DNA of 64,000 bases from an uncultured Sphaerochaeta sp. (GCF_963677315.1 NZ_OY781939.1:310001-374000); one strand, 5' to 3'; numbered from the stretch's first letter, positions 7,654 through 17,522 are shown. Translations and numbers: made by a program. Notes: generated by a model not told the origin, from the letters alone.

Positions 7654-9982
7654 AGAACTGGGGTTCTTCCAGGTTTTACAACAGATACAGAGCATGAGTC
7701 ATGCACCAGAAGGTGTGCAAGTTCTTAAAACGCTTCCTTTTATCGATACACAGGATGAACTTACCGTACGTCAGAGACAAGTTTCAGCAGCAATGAAACT
7801 GCTCTCAGGAGCCGATAGGCTCATCATCCACTCATTCCCTGCAATCCAGGAAACGCTCTCATCTCTTGATGATCCTACCCAAGGGGCAGAAGGGTATGAA
7901 CTGCTTGATCTAGCGCGGTATATCCGTAGTGCTGAGCATCTCTATAAGCATATGGAGTCTGTGCAGGATCCTGATGGATACTTTTCGGTGTTGAACCCTC
8001 TCTTGGGAGAAGGGTTGCCATATGAACTGGTGGCTTTCGCTGACCAAGCTGAGAACACGCTCGATGAGAGTGGTCAGGTAAGAAATACCCATCCAAGGAT
8101 AAGTGCTCTCTTCCGTCAGGTGGAGGCAGCCAAGAGCGAACGATCCCGCTTCTGTGCCCAGTTCATCAGAAGCAATCCCACTGCAGTGCAAACGGACCAG
8201 GAAGCAATGAGGGATGGAAGATTGGTCATTCCCGTAAGAAGTGACCGGAGAAGTCAGGTACAAGGATTTATCTCCAGCAGTTCCAGTTCAGGGAATACCG
8301 TATTCATGGAACCCTATACCCTTGTAGAGATGAACAATTCGGTGATGATGGCACAAAACCAAATACTCGTGGAAATAGCCAAGATTCTCAGGGAACTGAA
8401 CAGCAGTGCGAGAGCACTCAGAACGCAGCTGAACGCTTTATCCACACGTATTGGCATGCTTGATGCCATATTCTCTATTGCTCTCTGGGCTCTGGACACA
8501 CACTGCACTGCAACTGACCTCATGACAAACCGATGCAACTTGGAACAAGCCCGACATCCATTGTTGGGCAGAAAAGCCGTACCTATCTCCATTGCACTCG
8601 AAGAAGGAGTACGGGCAGTAGTCATCAGCGGTCCGAATGCTGGAGGAAAGACTGTTACGATCAAGACTGTGGGGTTGTTTGCACTGCTTAATCAATACTG
8701 TGGATTCATTCCCGCAAAAGAGGGGAGCAGCCTGCCCTTATTTGACAATCTGTTTACTGATATTGGTGACGAACAGTCGATTGAGGAAGAGCTCTCCACG
8801 TTCAGTGGCCACATGAAACAGATTGGGTACATTCTCAGAAACATGAGTGAGAGAAGTTTGGTTATTCTCGATGAACTTGGTAGTGGCACCGATCCAGTGG
8901 AAGGTTCTGCAATTGCCCGCTCTGTCCTTGAATTCTGTTTGGAGAAGGCAAAACTGACATTGGTAACGAGTCATCATGGAGTGCTCAAGCAGTTTGCCTA
9001 TGCAAAGAAGGAAGTGATCAATGCCTCAATGGAGTTCAATGAGCACTCACATATGCCAACCTTCAGGGTTATACAAGGATTGCCGGGAGAGAGCCACGCG
9101 ATCGATACTGCCCGCTATATGAAACTTCCTGAGGAAGTCATATCTCGTGCAGAACAGTACCTTGGCAGTGAAGCGGTCCAGATTGCTTCCATTATCAAGG
9201 ATCTTGAGGAAAAACGGAAAGAGCTTGAGAAGCAGGAAGAAAAAACCCAAAAACGGTATTACACGCTTCAGCAAGAGGTGAAACAACTTCAGCTCAAGGA
9301 GCTTCGTGTACGTCAAAAAGAAGCACAACTCAAGGATGAACAAACGACTGAGCTTGCCCGTTTCATGAGTGCAAAACGAAAAGAGTTGGAAAACCTTGTA
9401 AAGACCATGAGGGAAGGTGAACTGGATAAGGCTAAACGCAAACAGGTAAAAGCGTATGTACAGAGCCTTGAGGACAGGGTGCAGGATGAACAAGCACTGC
9501 TGGAACAGAGTGAAGAGGAGCTTTCAGATCTGGAGGTCCAAAATCCACAGGAGTTCAGTGAAGGTATGGAAGTACTCTGTGGAACCGCAAAACGATTGGG
9601 AAAAATCCTGAAAAAGCAGGGAAGGAATAAGTATCTCGTTGCGATTGGATCGATGAGAATGACGCTCGAGAGCAAGCAATTGCAAGCAATCAAAGAGCAA
9701 CAGAAGAAGGTGTTGGTGTCCTACCATAGCAGTACTCCGCGGCCAAAACTGATGCTTGACCTGAGAGGGTATACCCTGGAGGAAGCTCTCTCTTCCCTTG
9801 AGCAACAGATTGAAAGCTGTTTGGTTCATGGTGTTTCTCAATTTTCCGTCATCCATGGGTATGGGGATGGAATTCTCTCCAAGGGGATTTCCTCGTATCT
9901 GGAGAAGCATCGCTCGATACAAGGATTCCGATTTGCCACACCAGAGGATGGAGGTATGGGAAAAACATACGTTCAACTTTAG
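7634..9982 (+). CDS. mutS2: Endonuclease MutS2
   Basis: 782 residues. It lacks the MutS mismatch-recognition domain, as MutS2 does. The ATPase has Walker A GPNAGGKTVTIK and Walker B LVILDELGSGTDP. A long charged coiled coil covers about residues 510-650, and a C-terminal Smr nuclease domain starts at LDLRGYTLEEAL and includes VIHGYGDGIL. MutS2 acts on branched DNA and, in some bacteria, on collided ribosomes. The ATG at 7634 has GGAGAG upstream and matches the MutS2 N-terminus. It is the last gene of the rsgA unit, with a terminator 13 nt after it. Confidence 0.96.
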   Translation: MNHKSIEELGFFQVLQQIQSMSHAPEGVQVLKTLPFIDTQDELTVRQRQVSAAMKLLSGADRLIIHSFPAIQETLSSLDDPTQGAEGYELLDLARYIRSAEHLYKHMESVQDPDGYFSVLNPLLGEGLPYELVAFADQAENTLDESGQVRNTHPRISALFRQVEAAKSERSRFCAQFIRSNPTAVQTDQEAMRDGRLVIPVRSDRRSQVQGFISSSSSSGNTVFMEPYTLVEMNNSVMMAQNQILVEIAKILRELNSSARALRTQLNALSTRIGMLDAIFSIALWALDTHCTATDLMTNRCNLEQARHPLLGRKAVPISIALEEGVRAVVISGPNAGGKTVTIKTVGLFALLNQYCGFIPAKEGSSLPLFDNLFTDIGDEQSIEEELSTFSGHMKQIGYILRNMSERSLVILDELGSGTDPVEGSAIARSVLEFCLEKAKLTLVTSHHGVLKQFAYAKKEVINASMEFNEHSHMPTFRVIQGLPGESHAIDTARYMKLPEEVISRAEQYLGSEAVQIASIIKDLEEKRKELEKQEEKTQKRYYTLQQEVKQLQLKELRVRQKEAQLKDEQTTELARFMSAKRKELENLVKTMREGELDKAKRKQVKAYVQSLEDRVQDEQALLEQSEEELSDLEVQNPQEFSEGMEVLCGTAKRLGKILKKQGRNKYLVAIGSMRMTLESKQLQAIKEQQKKVLVSYHSSTPRPKLMLDLRGYTLEEALSSLEQQIESCLVHGVSQFSVIHGYGDGILSKGISSYLEKHRSIQGFRFATPEDGGMGKTYVQL

Positions 9983-9995
9983 AAATATTGATCAT

Positions 9996-10018
9996 GCCCT
10001 CTTTACAGAGGGCTTTTT
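9996..10018 (+). terminator. Intrinsic terminator after mutS2
   Basis: Stem GCCCTCT / AGAGGGC with loop TTAC, followed by five T. The loop region also supplies the -35 box of the next promoter. Confidence 0.88.
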
Positions 10019-10030
10019 ACTAAGTATACT
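10002..10030 (+). promoter_or_regulatory. Promoter of the GIY-YIG-like/DUF6530 pair, inside the mutS2 terminator
   Basis: TTTACA (10002-10007) and TATACT (10025-10030) are 17 nt apart. The -35 box lies in the terminator hairpin, so readthrough and initiation use the same DNA. Confidence 0.55.
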
Positions 10031-10032
10031 AA

Positions 10033-10049
10033 TTTAGTAAATTACTAAA
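10033..10049 (+). promoter_or_regulatory. Operator-like perfect palindrome
   Basis: TTTAGTAA-A-TTACTAAA is a perfect 8+1+8 inverted repeat lying over the predicted transcription start, 10 nt before the ATG. It is a likely repressor site; the regulator is unknown. Confidence 0.5.
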
Positions 10050-10058
10050 GGATTCAGT

Positions 10059-10397
10059 ATGAACAAGAAACATCTTAGAGCCCTCTATGAGGAGCAAAAG
10101 CCACCAATGGGAGTATTTCGATTGGTCGATAGCAGTACAGCGCAGGAGTACCTAGGGGTGAGCAGCAATATCCAAGCGACCAAGAACTCACTCTTTTTCC
10201 GTCTCTCTGTTGGAGCACTGGCAAACTATCCAGAATTACAGGCTAGTTACAACAAGGAAGGCCCCTCTATTTTGGATTTCTCAGTTTTGGAAGAGCTGGA
10301 TTATCAAGAGGATATTTCGGATTATCGTGCAGACCTTGAAGCACTGCTATCGATGATGAAACAAACCTATATACACGCAAAGGAGATACATGTATGA
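10059..10397 (+). CDS. GIY-YIG-like domain protein (LuxR-associated subfamily type)
   Basis: 112 residues resembling small stand-alone GIY-YIG proteins of Firmicutes, which keep the pattern KPxMGVF...YxGxSxNxxxxxxxxxFRLxxGxxxxxxLQ. Here the GIY position is GVF and the YIG position is YLG. Without clear catalytic Arg and Glu I would not call it an active nuclease. AAAGGA precedes the ATG. It overlaps the next gene by 4 nt (ATGA). The reverse-strand gene ending at 12135 is a diverged paralogue. Confidence 0.7.
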   Translation: MNKKHLRALYEEQKPPMGVFRLVDSSTAQEYLGVSSNIQATKNSLFFRLSVGALANYPELQASYNKEGPSILDFSVLEELDYQEDISDYRADLEALLSMMKQTYIHAKEIHV

Positions 10398-10873
10398 AGA
10401 TACCTACAAGTTTGAAACACAAGCCCGTTATCGTGGTACCGAACTATGAACACGTTGATGGAAAACAGGCAAATGAAAGTGATGCCAAAGGTCTCTCGAT
10501 TGGATTGGCTCAGTGGAATGATCGGGGCAGTGTGGAAGCATCAGCAAAGGTGTGGCGTTATACTGGCGAGAAGTGGTCACGCCAGAGTGAAGAACTTCCC
10601 CTTACCCGTGCACTTGACTTAGCGATTCTGATATGTAGGACCAATCTGTATTTTCAGGATGCCTATCGATTTCCTAAGTTCTATGATCCAGAGCAACAGA
10701 CCATTGACCGGATTGGACTGCAAGGGGATGCTATGAGCGTAGAGGTTTGTACAGATAATCCAATGATTGATACTGATATCCGTCTACTCAATGATGCCCT
10801 ATCCCAGGAAGGAGAACGGCTTGGTGAGCGGTTTCGTGTGCTTGCTGATATGTTGAAGCAGATGGGGTACTGA
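10394..10873 (+). CDS. DUF6530-like conserved protein
   Basis: 159 soluble residues with no signal or membrane segment. The sequence around SDAKGLSIGLAQWNDRG, AKVWRYTGEKWSRQSEELP and DLAILICRTNLYFQDAYRF looks like a compact conserved family I recall as DUF6530, found next to small GIY-YIG-like genes in Firmicutes. That assignment is from memory. The start overlaps the stop of the GIY-YIG-like gene (ATGA), so the two are co-translated and probably work together. Function unknown. Confidence 0.7.
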   Translation: MKIPTSLKHKPVIVVPNYEHVDGKQANESDAKGLSIGLAQWNDRGSVEASAKVWRYTGEKWSRQSEELPLTRALDLAILICRTNLYFQDAYRFPKFYDPEQQTIDRIGLQGDAMSVEVCTDNPMIDTDIRLLNDALSQEGERLGERFRVLADMLKQMGY

Positions 10874-10928
10874 GACAGCTTGCACCCAATTGCACTGGGT
10901 GTTACCATGAAAACATGAGGGAGGCTCT

Positions 10929-11720
10929 ATGTCAGACTATATGAATGGAACAGGTATTCAATATCATTTGCATATCAAAGAGGGCGATGTAGGAAGATAT
11001 GTTATCCTTCCCGGTGATCCGAAGCGGGTGCCACTGATTGCTAAGTATCTTGATGATGCGTCTCTGGTGGCTGACAGCAGAGAATATGTTACCTATACAG
11101 GGTTCCTGGATGGGGAGAAGGTATCGGTTACCTCCACTGGTATTGGTGGCCCTTCGGCTTCCATTGCAATGGAAGAACTCTTCAAATGTGGAAGTGATAC
11201 GTTCATCCGTATGGGTACCTGTGGTGGTATCGCCTTGGAGGTAATGGGCGGCGATGTCGTGATTGCTACCGCTGCAGTAAGAATGGAAGGAACCAGCAGG
11301 GAGTATGCCCCTATAGAATTTCCCGCTGCAGCAAACTTTGAGGTTGTATCAGCATTGAAAGAGGCTGCTGACCAACTTGGAAAAAAAAGTCACCTGGGAG
11401 TCGTACAGTGCAAGGACTCCTTCTACGGTCAGCATGATCCTTCCCTGATGCCGGTCAGTTATGACCTGATAAACAAATGGGAAGCTTGGAAACGCCTTGG
11501 TGTCTTGGCAAGCGAAATGGAGAGTGCTGCTCTTTTTGTGGTTGCTGCACACTTGGGTGTTCGCTGTGGTAGTGATTTCTTCGTGGTGGGTAACCAGGAG
11601 CGTGAACTCCTGGGTATGGAGAACCCGAAACTTCACGATACAGAGGATGCCATACGGGTAACAATCCAAGGGGTTCGGAATCTGATCAAAAAAGACAAGG
11701 CGAAGGCGAACAAATCCTAG
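10929..11720 (+). CDS. udp: Uridine phosphorylase
   Basis: 263 residues of the PNP/UDP family. It splits uridine with phosphate into uracil and ribose 1-phosphate for pyrimidine salvage. Family signatures are [14 protein letters not shown] (phosphate-binding Gly/Asp/Arg), [24 protein letters not shown] and [13 protein letters not shown], the last with the ribose-binding Glu-Met-Glu. GGGAGG lies upstream of the ATG. Its 3' end overlaps a convergent gene by 35 nt. A weak hairpin without T-run sits before it at 10883-10901. Confidence 0.93.
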   Translation: MSDYMNGTGIQYHLHIKEGDVGRYVILPGDPKRVPLIAKYLDDASLVADSREYVTYTGFLDGEKVSVTSTGIGGPSASIAMEELFKCGSDTFIRMGTCGGIALEVMGGDVVIATAAVRMEGTSREYAPIEFPAAANFEVVSALKEAADQLGKKSHLGVVQCKDSFYGQHDPSLMPVSYDLINKWEAWKRLGVLASEMESAALFVVAAHLGVRCGSDFFVVGNQERELLGMENPKLHDTEDAIRVTIQGVRNLIKKDKAKANKS

Positions 11721-12087
11721 CACGTTTCTTTTCCTGCAAAATTGATTCCAAGCTGAAAGGCAGGACATTTGTTCCTGCCTTTCCCAATTCACAGAAACAG
11801 TGACTTGCATGGTAGAGTTCATAGGTACCAGAGAAAGGGTAGTGTTTCCCTCTTGCTCCCAATGTACCAAAGAGTGGAAGCAGGTGGGCGGAATCCACTG
11901 CAATAAGATTGTTCATGGTATTGGGAAAGGAGAGCAACAAGTCAATTGAATGGGGCAGTAATAGGTAATCGAGAATACACCCACCCGCATTTGTAACTTT
12001 CAGATAATAATGTGCAAGCAAGCGATAGGCCTCCTGTGCATTACTGAAGAGCCTTACCGTACTATGTTTCTGGATTCTCCCGTACAT
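11686..12087 (-). CDS. Unrecognised 133-residue protein
   Basis: No family recognised. The sequence is Leu- and His-rich ([15 protein letters not shown]) with a Lys/Arg/Cys-rich tail, and has no signal peptide. It is probably real because a strong AAGGAGGA lies 7 nt before the ATG and it sits 47 nt downstream of the co-oriented GIY-YIG-like gene. Its last 35 nt overlap the end of udp on the other strand. Confidence 0.6.
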   Translation of the reverse strand: MYGRIQKHSTVRLFSNAQEAYRLLAHYYLKVTNAGGCILDYLLLPHSIDLLLSFPNTMNNLIAVDSAHLLPLFGTLGARGKHYPFSGTYELYHASHCFCELGKAGTNVLPFSLESILQEKKRARICSPSPCLF

Positions 12088-12134
12088 GATATTCCTCCTT
12101 GTACATCTGTAAGAGGAATATCAACATATATGCT

Positions 12135-12449
12135 TCAATAGAGTAATTTGCCCTGCGATAGCAGTAAAGTCTCTTGTGCAGCGAGCAGTTCATCCAAGTC
12201 TTCATCCTCATCAGCGGTTACCAATACCCTGATGGAAAATACTTCCAGACCAATATGCTCATATGCATTCTGGAGAGCTGTATGCTCAAATGTCCCAAGA
12301 TCAAGACGGAACCGTATAGCTTGTATGTCTTTTGCCATATTTTCACTGATAAGAAGGTGGACCATCCCATCGTGAAGATTTTCAATACAGAGAATCCCCC
12401 GTTTACTATCATTGGTATAGAGATGGGCATGTCTAGCAAGCATATTCAT
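12135..12449 (-). CDS. Diverged GIY-YIG-like paralogue
   Basis: 104 residues that align by eye with the protein at 10059-10397. RGILCIE matches MGVFRLV, and FRLDLGTFEHTALQNAY matches FRLSVGALANYPELQASY, with the FSIRVL/FSVLEEL strand and an acidic tail after it. The GIY position is GIL and the YIG position is lost (HLL), so it is probably not catalytic. GCTAGGA precedes the ATG. It is the first gene of a reverse-strand pair and faces the V-ATPase promoter. Confidence 0.65.
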   Translation of the reverse strand: MNMLARHAHLYTNDSKRGILCIENLHDGMVHLLISENMAKDIQAIRFRLDLGTFEHTALQNAYEHIGLEVFSIRVLVTADEDEDLDELLAAQETLLLSQGKLLY

Positions 12450-12501
12450 GGGAGCATCCTAGCAAAAATATCGGGAAGGGTATAGAATTCCGGTGATTTC
12501 T

Positions 12502-12531
12502 TTTGGCTATAAGGGAACAAAAATAGCCAAA
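12502..12531 (+). promoter_or_regulatory. Inverted repeat in the V-ATPase/GIY-YIG intergenic region
   Basis: TTTGGCTAT (12502-12510) and ATAGCCAAA (12523-12531) are perfect 9-nt arms with a 12-nt spacer. It lies 22 nt upstream of the V-ATPase -35 box and between divergent genes. It could be an activator or repressor site. Confidence 0.4.
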
Positions 12532-12553
12532 TGGACAAAAATTGACAAATAGG

Positions 12554-12582
12554 TTGAAATTTTATGTTCATTGCACGATAAT
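12554..12582 (+). promoter_or_regulatory. Promoter of the V-ATPase operon
   Basis: TTGAAA (12554-12559) and GATAAT (12577-12582) are 17 nt apart. The leader to the first gene is about 80 nt and shows nothing that I recognise as a riboswitch. Confidence 0.6.
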
Positions 12583-12670
12583 TCCCTACAGTTTGGCAAA
12601 TTTTGCGTATATAGGCAGAATCCAAATATTTCGTGACCTATTGGAACTCTAGGACAAGGTAGGAATTCAG

Positions 12671-13273
12671 ATGGCTCAACAGATTCAAGATTTGGTTGCT
12701 TCCATCCGCAAGGATGGGATCGAGGCTGCCCAGAAAGAGGCTGATCAGATTATTACTGATGCAAAGGCTGAGGCTGCATCGTTAGTGGAGAAAGCCCGTA
12801 AAGAGGCTGCTCGGGAAATCGAGAAGGCTCACAAAGAGATCCAGACGCGGGACCAGAGTGCAATCAGCAGTCTTCAGCAGGCAAGCAGGGATGTACTACT
12901 CTCCCTGAAGAAGGCCATACAGGCTGAACTGGACAGGATTCTTACAGCTGATATAGAGAAAGCCTATTCCAGCAAAGACCTTGTCAATGTAATTATCAAG
13001 GTTGTTTCTTCCCTTTCAGATATCGGGGGAAAGGAACTGCAGCTGAGCAAGAAAGATTTCGATCAGCTTGCAACATCCCTGAAAAAAGAACTTGGTGATG
13101 AACTCAAGAAAGGTCTTGAGATCAAGGCAGTGCCTTCTGCAAGATCTGGTTTCAGGGTGAGTGAGAAGGATGGTTCAGCATTCTATGATTTCAGTGCAGA
13201 GGAGACTGCGGAACTGCTTCGTCCGTTCCTTTCTCCTTCCATCCAGGACATCGTTTTCAAAGCGGAACAATAA
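12671..13273 (+). CDS. atpE: V-type ATPase subunit E
   Basis: 200 residues. Residues ~1-85 form a long charged helix rich in Ala, Lys and Glu (DAKAEAASLVEKARKEAA), the peripheral stalk part; the C-terminal globular domain contacts the catalytic head. This layout is typical for subunit E. It is the first gene of the seven-gene operon and starts with AGGTAGG upstream. I see no separate subunit G/H gene, as in other spirochaete operons, so the stalk partner is either absent or encoded elsewhere. Confidence 0.9.
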   Translation: MAQQIQDLVASIRKDGIEAAQKEADQIITDAKAEAASLVEKARKEAAREIEKAHKEIQTRDQSAISSLQQASRDVLLSLKKAIQAELDRILTADIEKAYSSKDLVNVIIKVVSSLSDIGGKELQLSKKDFDQLATSLKKELGDELKKGLEIKAVPSARSGFRVSEKDGSAFYDFSAEETAELLRPFLSPSIQDIVFKAEQ

Positions 13274-13282
13274 GGAGTTGTC

Positions 13283-13816
13283 GTGGCTTCCTACTATTAT
13301 TTGGTAGCAACGTTACCTTCCTTACGGTATGACGGAGTGCTTCCCTTCACAACTGATACCTTTCTGTCGCTCTGCAAAGATCAGGTAAGCAAGGCTCACT
13401 ACCTACTTTTGGAGCAGGCGGTAAGCGGTGTTGCATCCTCACATCATTTTCTTTTCCAGTACCAACATTTTGCTGGCATGGTAAAGAAGGAGTTGACTGA
13501 GGCAAGAAGTAGGAAACTTACTCTCTCTGATCCTTCCTACCGAAATGATGGGGATAAAGAAGCCAAAATCAGTGATACTGTGCGTCAGGCTCTTTCCAGT
13601 GATGACGTATTACAAGCTGAAATGTTGCTGATAAGGCTGCATTGGAACTATCTGGATGATTTGAGTGCTCTTCATACATTTGATATTGAAGGGCTTCTTT
13701 CGTATGCGTTGAAACTGAAAATGTTGCAAAGAAAAAGTCTTTTTACCCGAGAGGAAGGAAACGCTGAGTTCAAGCGTCTCTTTTCCAATATTCAGACTGA
13801 GATTGAGAACAATTAG
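13283..13816 (+). CDS. V-ATPase-linked DUF2764 protein
   Basis: 177 residues starting with GTG after AAGGAG. The N-terminus SYYYLVATLPSL and the position between subunits E and A mark the DUF2764 family of bacterial V-ATPase operons (spirochaetes, Bacteroidetes). In size and place it could stand in for the missing subunit C that joins rotor and membrane ring, but that is inference. It has no membrane helix. Its last codon abuts the start region of atpA. Confidence 0.85.
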   Translation: MASYYYLVATLPSLRYDGVLPFTTDTFLSLCKDQVSKAHYLLLEQAVSGVASSHHFLFQYQHFAGMVKKELTEARSRKLTLSDPSYRNDGDKEAKISDTVRQALSSDDVLQAEMLLIRLHWNYLDDLSALHTFDIEGLLSYALKLKMLQRKSLFTREEGNAEFKRLFSNIQTEIENN

Positions 13817-13827
13817 TGGAGTTGGAT

Positions 13828-15585
13828 ATGGCAAATACAAGTGGGCGTGTCTTAGGCGTCAACGGGAATATGGTAACAGTCGAGTTCGACAGTGCTATTG
13901 CAAAGAATGAAGTCGGATATATCCATGTTGGTGATGATCGCCTCAAGGGTGAGGTAATCCGTATCAATGGGAATACGGCTTCCCTGCAGGTCTTCGAAAT
14001 GACTGGTGGAATCCGCGTTGGGGATACAGTAGAGTTCTCCGGCGAGATGTTGAGTGTTGCCTTGGGGCCCGGGCTCTTGCAGCAGATCTATGATGGTTTG
14101 CAGAACCCCCTTCCTGAACTTGCAAAACAGTGTGGGTTCTTTCTCCAACGTGGGGTGTATCTTGATGCAATTCCCAACAATGATTGGGATTTCACCCCAG
14201 TTGCAAAGGTGGGAGACAAGCTCCGCCCCGGCGATACATTCGGTACTGTCCCAGAAGGCCTGTTCACCCACCAAATCATGATTCCATTCAATCTCAATGA
14301 TACTGATTGGGAAGTGGTAAGCATCAAGGAAAAGGGTAGCTATGGCGTTCGTGATACCATTTGTACCGTAGAGGATGCAAAAGGTAACAAGAAAGACCTT
14401 TCCATGATCTTCACCTGGCCGGTCAAGAAAGCCATCAAACTCTATGAGGAGCGTCTACGCCCCGATGAAACCTTGGTGACCAAAATCAGGATCATCGATA
14501 CCTTCCTTCCTGTTGCCAAGGGTGGTACCTACTGTACCCCTGGCCCGTTTGGTGCAGGAAAGACTGTTCTGCAGCATATGACCAGCCGTAATGCAGATGT
14601 TGACATTGTAATTATTGCTGCATGCGGAGAGAGAGCCGGTGAGGTAGTTGAGGTTCTCAAGGAGTTCCCTGAGCTTGTTGACCCGAAGACCGGTCGTTCT
14701 TTGATGGAACGTACCATCATTATCTGTAATACCTCTTCCATGCCGGTAGCAAGCCGTGAGGCTTCCGTTTACACCGCTGTGACACTTGCTGAGTACTACA
14801 GGCAAATGGGACTCAGTGTCCTGCTCTTGGCTGACTCCACCAGCCGTTGGGCACAGGCAATGCGTGAGATGAGTGGTCGTCTTGAAGAGATTCCTGGTGA
14901 AGAGGCATTCCCAGCCTATCTTGAGAGCCGTATTGCAGAGTTCTATGAAAGAGCTGGAAAGGTACGTCTGCGTGATGGTCGTATCGGCTCGGTAACCATT
15001 GGAGGAACCGTCAGTCCTGCTGGTGGTAACTTCGAGGAGCCGGTAACCCAGGCTACACTCAAGGTTGTTGGAGCTTTCCACGGCTTAAGCCGGGAACGCA
15101 GTGATGCACGTAAATATCCTGCAATCGATCCGCTCACTTCCTGGTCGAAATATGAGGGTATCATCAAACAGGCTAAAGTTGAGTATGCTCGCAATATCCT
15201 GAGAAGGGGTAATGAGGTCAACCAGATGATGAAGGTTGTTGGTGAAGAGGGAACCTCGGTTTCAGACTATATCACGTATCAGAAGAGTGAGTTGATTGAT
15301 GCTTTTTACCTACAGCAAAACTCCTTCGACCCAGTTGATGCTTCGGTCCCACCGGAAAGACAGAAACATACCTTCGAGGTACTGTTCAAGGTGCTTGCGA
15401 CTGAGTTTGATCTAGAGGATAAGAAACATGTGCGTTCCTTCTTTAACACGCTTAGACAGAAGTTCCTTGACTGGAACAATGTTGAAACGAAGAGCGAGCG
15501 CTTCACACAGATAGAAGGGGAGATTCTTGCCCTGTACCAGGGGAAACAACGTAGTGTTGATCCTGACGCTGAGCAGTTGATCTAA
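13828..15585 (+). CDS. atpA: V-type ATPase catalytic subunit A
   Basis: 585 residues. The P-loop is [12 protein letters not shown], and [14 protein letters not shown] carries the catalytic Glu region. [20 protein letters not shown] and [22 protein letters not shown], typical of A subunits, follow. It hydrolyses or makes ATP in the A3B3 head. The ATG at 13828 is preferred to the GTG at 13816 because GGAG lies 6 nt upstream of it and [13 protein letters not shown] fits the family start. Confidence 0.97.
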   Translation: MANTSGRVLGVNGNMVTVEFDSAIAKNEVGYIHVGDDRLKGEVIRINGNTASLQVFEMTGGIRVGDTVEFSGEMLSVALGPGLLQQIYDGLQNPLPELAKQCGFFLQRGVYLDAIPNNDWDFTPVAKVGDKLRPGDTFGTVPEGLFTHQIMIPFNLNDTDWEVVSIKEKGSYGVRDTICTVEDAKGNKKDLSMIFTWPVKKAIKLYEERLRPDETLVTKIRIIDTFLPVAKGGTYCTPGPFGAGKTVLQHMTSRNADVDIVIIAACGERAGEVVEVLKEFPELVDPKTGRSLMERTIIICNTSSMPVASREASVYTAVTLAEYYRQMGLSVLLLADSTSRWAQAMREMSGRLEEIPGEEAFPAYLESRIAEFYERAGKVRLRDGRIGSVTIGGTVSPAGGNFEEPVTQATLKVVGAFHGLSRERSDARKYPAIDPLTSWSKYEGIIKQAKVEYARNILRRGNEVNQMMKVVGEEGTSVSDYITYQKSELIDAFYLQQNSFDPVDASVPPERQKHTFEVLFKVLATEFDLEDKKHVRSFFNTLRQKFLDWNNVETKSERFTQIEGEILALYQGKQRSVDPDAEQLI

Positions 15586-15595
15586 GGGGTTGCAG

Positions 15596-16900
15596 ATGCA
15601 GAAAGTCTATTCAAAAATTGAATCCATTGTAGGAAACGTCATCACCGTGCGTGCCGTCGGGGTAAGCAACAGTGAGCTTGCCATTGTCACCTCTGAAGGT
15701 GAGCAGAGCTATGCGAGTGTCATCAAGCTTGATGATGATCTGGTCTCTTTGCAGGTATTCAGCGGAGCACAGGGCATATCCACCGGTGATCAGGTGCGAT
15801 TCCTTGGCGTTCCGATGCGTGTCTCGTATACAGAGAACCTTCTCGGTCGTGTATTTGATGGTACCGGCAATCCCCGTGACAATGGACCTTCACTGTCAGA
15901 CAATATGATTGATATCGGTGGTCCTGCGGTTAATCCTGCAAAGCGTATCATTCCTCGTAACATGATCAGAACGGGTATCCCGATGATTGATGTGTTCAAT
16001 ACCTTGGTTGAGAGTCAGAAACTTCCTATTTTCAGTGTCAGTGGTGAGCCTTACAACCCACTGCTTGCAAGAATCGCCATGCAGGCTGAAGTTGACTTGA
16101 TCGTACTTGGAGGTATGGGTCTCAAGTATGATGACTATCTCTTCTTCAAGGATACCTTGGAGAGTAGTGGTGCGATGAGTCGAACGATCATGTTCATCCA
16201 TACTGCAAGTGACCCAACCGTTGAATGTATGTTGGTCCCTGATATGGCCCTTGCTGTTGCTGAGCGTTTTGCACAGGATGGCAAGAAGGTTCTTGTACTG
16301 CTAACTGATATGACCAACTTTGCTGACTCCATGAAAGAGATGGCCATTACCATGGACCAGGTGCCTTCAAACCGAGGATATCCTGGGGATCTCTACAGTT
16401 CCCTTGCTTCCCGATATGAGAAGGCTGTTGACTTTGAGGGTGCAGGCTCTGTAACCATTCTTGCGGTAACTACCATGCCTGGTGATGATGTCACGCATCC
16501 GGTTCCTGATAATACCGGGTATATCACCGAAGGCCAGTACTATCTGAAGGGTGGAAGAATCGAGCCATTCGGATCGCTGAGTCGTCTCAAGCAACAGGTC
16601 AACAAGGATACCAGGGATGACCATCGTGCTTTGATGGATGGTATGATCAAACTGTATGCATCATACAAGGAGTCTCTGGAAAAGAAATCCATGGGCTTCA
16701 ATATGACCGATTGGGATGAGAAACTGCTCAAGTATGGTCGATTGTTTGAAAGCAAATTGATGGATTTGAGTGTGAATATCCCACTTGAGGGAGCACTGGA
16801 CTTGGGATGGGAGATTCTCAGTGACTGTTTCGAGCCAAATGAAACAGGATTGAAGAGTGATTTGATCCTGAGTCGCTGGCCCAAGAAGTTGAATGACTAA
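15596..16900 (+). CDS. atpB: V-type ATPase subunit B
   Basis: 434 residues. It is the non-catalytic head subunit, with no P-loop ([18 protein letters not shown] in its place) and the family segments [31 protein letters not shown] and [14 protein letters not shown]. The ATG at 15596 has AAGGGG 6 nt upstream; the TTG at 15590 is less likely. It follows atpA by 10 nt and is followed by atpD. Confidence 0.97.
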   Translation: MQKVYSKIESIVGNVITVRAVGVSNSELAIVTSEGEQSYASVIKLDDDLVSLQVFSGAQGISTGDQVRFLGVPMRVSYTENLLGRVFDGTGNPRDNGPSLSDNMIDIGGPAVNPAKRIIPRNMIRTGIPMIDVFNTLVESQKLPIFSVSGEPYNPLLARIAMQAEVDLIVLGGMGLKYDDYLFFKDTLESSGAMSRTIMFIHTASDPTVECMLVPDMALAVAERFAQDGKKVLVLLTDMTNFADSMKEMAITMDQVPSNRGYPGDLYSSLASRYEKAVDFEGAGSVTILAVTTMPGDDVTHPVPDNTGYITEGQYYLKGGRIEPFGSLSRLKQQVNKDTRDDHRALMDGMIKLYASYKESLEKKSMGFNMTDWDEKLLKYGRLFESKLMDLSVNIPLEGALDLGWEILSDCFEPNETGLKSDLILSRWPKKLND

Positions 16901-16909
16901 GGAGTCGAG

Positions 16910-17521
16910 ATGGCCGTCAAACTGACCAAGAACGAACAGAAACTCCAAAAGGACAGGTTGAAGCAATACCAGCGGTATCTGCCGACCCTGCAACTGAAAA
17001 AACAACAGTTGCAGATGGTTATCAGGCAAATTTCTGCTGAGGTGGCTTCACTGAAGAAAAAGCAGGAGGCGCTCGTTCAGGACATGCAGACGTGGATTGC
17101 TGTGTATCATGAAAATACGGCATTCGCTTCTGAACTGAAGGTTGAAAAGCTCATCAAGATAGACAAGGTGGTTAAAGCAAAAGGCAATATTGCCGGTGTA
17201 ACCATTCCAGTATTCAAGGAACTGACCTTTGTCCCCATCTCCTATGATCTTGCTGACTATCCTCTTTGGGTGGACAAGGGACTGGAGAGCCTTCGTGACT
17301 TGGCTCGTTATGATGCCTTGATCGCAACATTGGAACAACAGGTGAGACTCCTTGAAAAAGAGTTGAGAACCACCAGTCAACGGGTGAACCTTTTCGAGAA
17401 GGTGAAGATACCTGAGGCAAAGGATAATATCCGTCGTATCGCCATTTACCTGGGTGACCAGCAGACTGCTGCTGTTGTTCGTGGTAAGATCGCCAAGAAA
17501 AAGCTGATGCAGGGGGCATGA
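16910..17521 (+). CDS. atpD: V-type ATPase subunit D (central rotor)
   Basis: 203 residues made of long N- and C-terminal helices that form an antiparallel coiled coil (KNEQKLQKDRLKQYQRYLPT at the start, charged heptads near the end), with a short middle. This is the rotor shaft that turns inside A3B3. AAGGAG lies before the ATG. No gene for subunit F, its usual rotor partner, is in the operon. Confidence 0.93.
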   Translation: MAVKLTKNEQKLQKDRLKQYQRYLPTLQLKKQQLQMVIRQISAEVASLKKKQEALVQDMQTWIAVYHENTAFASELKVEKLIKIDKVVKAKGNIAGVTIPVFKELTFVPISYDLADYPLWVDKGLESLRDLARYDALIATLEQQVRLLEKELRTTSQRVNLFEKVKIPEAKDNIRRIAIYLGDQQTAAVVRGKIAKKKLMQGA

Positions 17522-17522
17522 G

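Noticed and set aside
10883..10901. CACCCA / TGGGTG hairpin before udp as a terminator
   Set aside because: Only 6 bp and no T-run; too weak to call.
14455..15081. 208-residue open frame on the reverse strand inside atpA
   Set aside because: It lies wholly antisense to a strongly conserved gene, has no family features and no ribosome site that I can see; it is a by-product of atpA codon use.
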